Source of the DNA: Stomoxys calcitrans
Taxonomy: Eukaryota > Arthropoda > Insecta > Diptera > Muscidae
Direction of reading: 5' to 3'
NCBI RefSeq assembly: GCF_963082655.1
Contig: NC_081553.1
Location: forward strand, 207,270,435-207,334,434
DNA length: 64,000 nt
The notes under the pieces were generated by a model. The model made no database searches and was not told the origin of the DNA. It worked only from the letters and a program-made list of their open reading frames with translations. The translations under genes and the position numbers were made by a program. This document shows, in pieces, positions 58,413 to 64,000 of this stretch (position 1 is its first letter; each line of letters begins with the position of its first letter).

Positions 58413-58485
58413 TGGAGATGCGGGGCATCGATCCCCGTACCTCTCACATGCTAAGCGAGCGCTCTACCATCTGAGCTACATCCCC
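58413..58485 (-). tRNA. tRNA-Ala (anticodon AGC)
   Basis: 73 nt, identical to the Ala genes at 3612, 6707 and 7432 but 51 kb away and inverted. AAAAAA on the plus strand just below provides a terminator on the minus strand. Confidence 0.96.
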
Positions 58486-59252
58486 TTATAAATTTCGCTG
58501 GAGGTAATATTGCCATCCACCGGGTCGGGCCGTACGCTGTGCAGTGATTTCTTACATATGATTCCCAATTTAAATCCAATAGTTAATAATATGCCTTTGG
58601 CATATTAATTATGTTGAAGACTTGTTTTTGTACTCAAATAAATGCAGTTGAAGTATTTGGTATGTTGTGATAGTTTTAACAAATATTCAAACCCATTAAC
58701 ATGATTTCTCCAAGTAGTACGAACTATGTCTATAGTATCTAAGACATTAATAAAACCACAATCAACGACAAGCGGTTACCCAGCTAACAATATGATCCGA
58801 CTTTGTCTGATGTCCGACATGTCCCCACATAGTCGGACGAAACATATGACAATTTGTACCGAATCCGGAAAGAAATCGGTTCGAAAAGTCAGAGGGAATT
58901 TATTGTATCTTTCCCGACATTTAAAAACGAAATCGTAACGATTTCTGTATGGCGTGTCCGTGGAATGATTTGTTTGGTTCATTTTTATACCCTACACCAC
59001 CACTGTGGTACAGGGTATCATAAGTTTGTGCAGGAGAAGAGCTAGACCCATTGATAAGTATACCGATCGACTCGGAATCACTTTTTGATTACCGTCTGTG
59101 AGTCCATGTATTCTTGTAATCAATGTACAGGTCGTATTTGTTGTCTTTAATTCCTCTTCTTGCAGGAGTTACAAGCAAGCAGCTGAAGGGCCATAATATA
59201 CAGAATTAAACGTGTGTTAAGTTAGGCTGGGCGGTAATGAATTTGTATTCTA
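58486..59252. other. Intergenic, no gene seen
   Basis: Contains a short end piece of a hairpin-ended repeat near 58.99 kb (TACCCTACACCACCACTGTG). No gene supported. Confidence 0.45.
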
Positions 59253-59859
59253 AAGGGTGATTTTTTTGAGGTTAGGATTTTCATGCATTAGTATTTGACA
59301 GATCACGTGGGATTTCAGACATGGTGTCAAAGAGAAAGATGCTCAGTATGCTTTGACATTTCATCATGAATAGACTTACTAACGAGCAACGCTTGCAAAT
59401 CATTGAATTTTATTACCAAAATCAGTGTTCGGTTCGAAATGTGTTCATTCACCGTAACGTTGCGTCCAACAGCATCTTTGAAAAAATACGGTCCAATGAT
59501 TCCACCAGCGTACAAACCACACCAAACAGTGCATTTTTCGGGATGCATGGGCAGTTCTTGAACGGCTTCTGGTTGCTCTTCACTCCAAATGCGGCAATTT
59601 TGCTTATTTACGTAGCCATTCAACCAGAAATGAGCCTCATCGCTGAACAAAATTTGTCAAAATTTGAACACATTTCGAACCGAACACTGATTTTGGTAAT
59701 AAAATTCAATGATTTGCAAGCGTTGCTCGTTAGTAAGTCTATTCATGATGAAATGTCAAAGCATACTGAGCATCTTTCTCTTTGACACCATGTCTGAAAT
59801 CCCACGTGATCTGTCAAATACTAATGCATGAAAATCCTAATCTCAAAAAAATCACCCTT
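59253..59859. mobile_element. Foldback mariner derivative (rosa/DD41D type), copy 2
   Basis: 607 bp flanked by TA. Arms of about 193 bp are inverted copies of the element's 5' end plus N-terminal codons (MNRLTNEQRLQIIEFYYQNQ). The centre on the minus strand carries FSDEAHFWLNGYVNKQNCRI and continues to FKDAVGRNVTVN. It matches copy 1 almost base for base, with about 11 more bases (CAAAATTTGTCAAAATT region) next to the right arm. Confidence 0.92.
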
Positions 59860-60639
59860 TACAATAGTTTTCTAAACGCCATGCCAGTGTACTCAAAATA
59901 TTGTAGTTTACAATAACAATTTAGTTATATTTGCACATAAACAATTTAGTTTTACTTACACCACAACAAAGCAGTTCTTAAGCTCCAACCATGCTTAAAT
60001 AAAGCCGTTTAAACCTTTGCCTCATATATTTAAATGAAATTTTATTTGGTTTTCTAATAAAAATATATCATCATTGTTTACTTTATCAGTTGTCCACACA
60101 TTTTCCTTTACCTTCGCCCATGATTGCCGAAAAGCTTCTAAGGACCCAAAGTAAACTGGACAATCATAACGAGGCAAATAAAGTTACTATGGCATTTAAG
60201 CGGATTTTAAAAAAACTTCCATTTTAAAAATATGTGACTCATATTCCATATTTTCCTGTCGTATAATATACGGGTATGGGAGTCGTTGAATGGGTACAGC
60301 AAAGTGTTTGCTAACTCTTGATAACCACATAAGCTTAACTAACTGAAACAATAACTTTATTTTATTACACACAAAAAGGAATTTTATTATAAAAAAAATA
60401 AACTGGTAGACCGAAAGGAAACCAACTAAACATGGTCAAAATGAAAAGTACTAAATCATCACAAAGAGCATGAAATCTCATATATGTAACTACTTCTGTA
60501 CATACTGGTTTTCTTACAAGTAAATATGAGTTAAGGGAGTTGATAAGCATGTGGCTATTCTGACAATGAAATTGGCTTCATTGTTTAGCCATGACTATTT
60601 TTGTAGAAATTGGTATATTTATCATAACATGTGAATTAA
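59860..60639. other. Intergenic, no gene seen
   Basis: AT-rich, no supported feature. Confidence 0.45.
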
Positions 60640-63600
60640 ATTGCCTTAAAAATAAGATGGTTTAATAAAACTTGCCCATTTACTCAAGATTTGGAAGACT
60701 AGTATAGGCAGAGATACTAATATTGGAACAGCAAGCTGTGCAGGGACGGTAGACTTAATACAGCCTAACGAACAGGGACCCGATGATGGAACCATTACCG
60801 ACTTTCTCAAGATTCGGAAGACTAGGATATGCAAAGACCCCAATATTAAAACATCAGGCAGTGTAGTAACGGGAAAGCCAATGCGGTCTAAAGAACAGGG
60901 AGCAGACCATGAGACCAACACCCACTCCCAAGAAGCCTATCTAATGGAGAACCAATAATTGAGGTCATCTAGACAACCCTCCGGCGGGGCGAGACAGCTA
61001 CTCACGCTCTGATGAAGAAAATCATCAAGCGCAAGGAGGCCACTGTAGCGCAGAGGTTAGCATGTCCGTCTATGACGCTGAATGCCTGGGTTAGAATACT
61101 GGCGAGACCATCAGAAAAAAAAATGTTCAGCGGTGGTTTTACCCTCCTAATGCTGGCAACATTTGTGAGGTAACATGCCATGTAAAATTTCTCTCCAAAG
61201 AGGTGTCGCACTGCGGCACGCCCTTCGGATCTCATTGAGCTTAAACTGAAATCGGACTGCACTCATTGATATGTGAGAAGTTTGTCCCTGTTCCTTAGCG
61301 GAATGTTCATGGGCAAAAAATTGAGAATTTTTGCAAGATTCATATTTTTCCTTAATTCAGGAGGCATGGACGGTGTACATCAAAGTTTCTGAACTGAACC
61401 ATATCAACTGCCAATTATTCTATGCTAACACTGGTAATCGGTCGAGGACCTGCGTTATTTGTCATAAAAATTTAAATTATGTATTTTCCCCAGAGTTGTC
61501 AATGTCGGATGAGAAAGGGATACGGTGGAGCATACCTGGCATCACTTTATCTGCCTTTCGACTCTTCGACATCGCCACCTACGTCGGAGCTGCAACGGTT
61601 GATGAGGAAAATAAAACAGGAAATGAGGCACTAATAGGGTGCGAGACGAACTCTCACCACATTCTGGCGGGGCCAAGCTCGGGCAGAATTTTTGAATACT
61701 AATGACCTATTAACACTAAATATTGGTAAAACCGCTACCTTTGTTAATAGGATTAGGGAGGAGGTTTTAAGTGTCTCAATATGTGCGGAAAATCTAATCA
61801 CATCAGGAATGGAGAGTCTTCATGGAGCATTCCTTCTCAGACCATCGCTACATAAGGTTTGAAATAGCACAGCCAGCGCCGTACCCGATAAGCTTCCGTA
61901 ATAAATTGAAAACCAGCTGGCCAAATTCGGAAGACTACTCAGAAGAAGATAAGATAATTTAGATTGTCCAAGCATACATACATTGACGACAATGTAAACA
62001 GGATTACGACTGCATTAGTAGAGTTTTTCGAAGATAGTTGTCCTCTTCGAAAAAGGAAATCAGCCCAATAAAAACCCTAGGGATTCGCGACATTGGGAAA
62101 GAGCTCCACAGACTTTTTAACAGAGCACGTCGTAAAAGGCGGAGGTATATTGGGATGTGTACTACACACGGCTCAAGGAATACAATAACATTATCAGAGC
62201 GGTAAAACGAGCCTCCTGTAAGCTTTTCTGTGAACAGATCCATAGCGTTAATGGCCTTTCTTAAAAAACCATTTCCAAACTGAAACGTTAGTAGACGACA
62301 TGGGAGTAAGAGCAGAAAAAACGGCGAACATGATGAGGTTTTTGATGAAAACGCATTTTCCACAGGATACGATGAGACTCTCGGAGACGACATCGGAATC
62401 TTGGAATAATAAAGTTGATCGAAGGTTTATCATAACGGAATTTATGGTCAAGGAGGAGCCTTGAGGAGCTTCAAACCATTTAAGTCAACCGGACCTGATA
62501 GAATAGTTCTGGCGTTATTTCAAAAGGGGGCTGACTATCTGACACCTCATCATGCCACTATTTTTAAAGCGTGTTTAGGACTTGGATATACTCCGAAAGC
62601 CTGGCAGAAGGCAAGGGTGATGTTTATACCGAAGCCCGACAAGGCAAGTTATGCGACAACAAAGGCTTACAGGCCTATAAGCCTTATGTCCTTTCTACTC
62701 AAAACCATGGAACGTATTGTGGATACCAGGATAAAGGGTAGGACCTCCAGCAAACTGCTTAAATACAAACAGCTTGCTATATCAAGGGAATGTCGGCGAA
62801 GACTGGCCCTTGCGCGATATTGTCCATAAAATAGAAGAATTCTTCGTTGCCAAGACGTACACATTGGCGGTTTGCATTGACATCGAGGGGGCGTTTAACA
62901 ATGTGCGGACCGACACATTGATCCAATCCTTAGACCAGTAATGGGTGGACCTGGTCCTTAGAGACTGGATAAACCTTATGCTAAGGAACAGGTGCATAAA
63001 TTGCGGGTCCCATGACATAAATAAAAGGGAGAAAGTGGCACAGGGCACACCACAGGGGGGCATTTTATCGCCACTCACTTGGCTGACCACCATAAGGACC
63101 TATTAAGGATGCTGACTGAGGAGGGATTTTAACCCGTCTACCATGCAGACAATGTTATAATACTTTTTAGGGGAAGGATGAAAGGGTTTTGCATATGGCA
63201 TATGACTGGGCTAGACTCAGAGGTCTCAATGTTAACCCACAGAAGACTGAAATATGCCTGTTCACGAGGTAGATGGTGTGTCAATTTGACACACCACGTT
63301 TCCTCAATAAAACGATTTCGATATCTGACAAGGTCAAATACTTAGAAGTGATCTTGAAACTTAATTGAAAGTGTCACATTCAAGAGCTTACTGAGAAGGC
63401 TGACAGATGTTGGGCACTATGTAGACGGGCCATAGGCTCGAAATGGGGCCTGAAACCGAGGAGAGTCCACTGGTTCTACAGGAGCGTGATAAGACCTATT
63501 TATACTTACGCCTCAGTAGTTTGGTGGACTGCTATGGAGAAAAAGTGCAACGTTAGGACCATACAACTAGTTCAGAGAACATGTTGTCTTGGAATGGGCG

Positions 63601-64000
63601 GAGCGATGAAGACCACGCCCGCTAGGGCAGGGAGACTATTATAGACATCCGACCCATTGACATATAGAGAGTCAGAAAATGCGGCTATGAGACTTAAGGA
63701 GATGTGAGAATGGATTGAGGATAGGAGCAGGTCATACCATCGCGGTATAATCGAGGCAACGATAGGAAACCTGGAGGGAATGGAAGAGGTTTCCAATCGG
63801 ATACCTGAAACGACACTTGAGGCGAGGCACTGTTGCCAACGGCAAAGTCATGGATTGATGGAACCCTAGCAATGCCGTCTTGAGATCATGTTACACGGAT
63901 GGATCAAAGCTAGAGGACAGAGTGGGCCTAGGGTCTACATTGAGAACCCAGGGATTGGGATCTATTTTAGACTGCCTGACCATAATACGGTACTGCAGGC
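60640..64000 (+). pseudogene. LINE with ORF1 tail and ORF2 (endonuclease, RT, RNase H start), decayed, running off the window
   Basis: Order on the plus strand: ORF1 tail repeats at 60690-60960 (KTSIGRDTNIGT, KTRICKDPNIKTSG), a nested SINE, then endonuclease remnants at 61440-61690 (GNRSRTCVIC, DEENKTGNEALIGCETNSHH; the usual GCDANxHH is altered). RT follows at 62461-63440: FKPFKSTGPDRI, YTPKAWQKARVMFIPKPDK, YRPISLMSFLLKTMERIVD, CIDIEGAFNNVRTDTL, and the active-site strand near 63137 reading HADN in place of YADD. Then KVKYLEVIL and RCWALCRRAIGSKWGL. RNase H starts near 63886 (CYTDGSKLEDRVG). It is broken by many stops and shifts, and the altered RT active site alone would kill it. Group: LINE with RNase H, LOA/I/R1-like. 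Confidence 0.78.
61036..61320 (+). mobile_element. tRNA-derived SINE nested between LINE ORF1 and ORF2
   Basis: AGGAGGCCACTGTAGCGCAG, A box TAGCGCAGAGG, B box GGTTAGAATACTGGC (decayed), body TGTCGCACTGCGGCACGCCC, tail GTTCATGGGCAAAAA. A 15-20 bp segment of the body is missing near 61233. Confidence 0.85.

Noticed and set aside
59366..59785. 139-codon open frame as a gene
   Set aside because: It crosses the inverted centre of a foldback element, so most of it is antisense transposase sequence.

Overview
The window is nuclear DNA of a higher fly, most likely a calyptrate (muscid-type) dipteran. It is AT-rich. Short GT-AG introns of about 60 bp split real genes, insect-type tRNA and U6 genes are present, there are two attacin antimicrobial genes, and transposon remnants fill most of the rest. 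No bacterial, viral or organellar gene set is visible. Species cannot be fixed from the sequence alone.

Host genes are few. Two attacin genes lie on opposite strands (24871-25494 plus, 44949-45718 minus). They share one intron at the same position and phase, and neither shows a secretion signal. A six-exon gene on the minus strand (35798-41397) encodes a leucine-rich-repeat protein resembling TCTE1/DRC5, a nexin-dynein regulatory complex subunit of motile cilia and sperm flagella. Its third intron is swollen to almost 4 kb by a minisatellite, a LINE fragment and SINEs. RNA genes are nine tRNAs (three Pro-TGG, four Ala-AGC, one Thr-AGT, one Val-AAC) and two intact U6 snRNA genes, each with a matching upstream promoter layout.

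The rest is mobile or repeated DNA. 1-2.6 kb holds the antisense ORF1 of a LINE. 2.8-7.5 kb is a Pro/Ala tRNA cluster with a broken DD41D mariner split by a mariner MITE. 8-19.5 kb has hairpin-ended repeats, LINE scraps, a hAT-like MITE, U6 and a minisatellite. 21-34 kb has repeats with internal arrays of about 150 bp, an attacin, LINE 3' ends and a SINE cluster. 42-51 kb has a foldback mariner derivative, the second attacin and more repeats. 51.8-54.1 kb is a Helitron-like element. 55-58 kb has an internally deleted D34D mariner that shares its ends with the six MITE copies. 59-64 kb has a second foldback copy and a decayed LINE running off the end.

The most notable points are: (1) the two mariner foldback elements, in which the 3' end has been replaced by an inverted copy of the 5' end; (2) a coding mariner remnant and its MITE derivatives in one window; (3) signal-less attacins, one with a basic N-terminal extension; (4) a TCTE1-like gene whose exon phases predict a missing or hidden microexon; and (5) two minisatellites whose units are each a near-perfect dyad.
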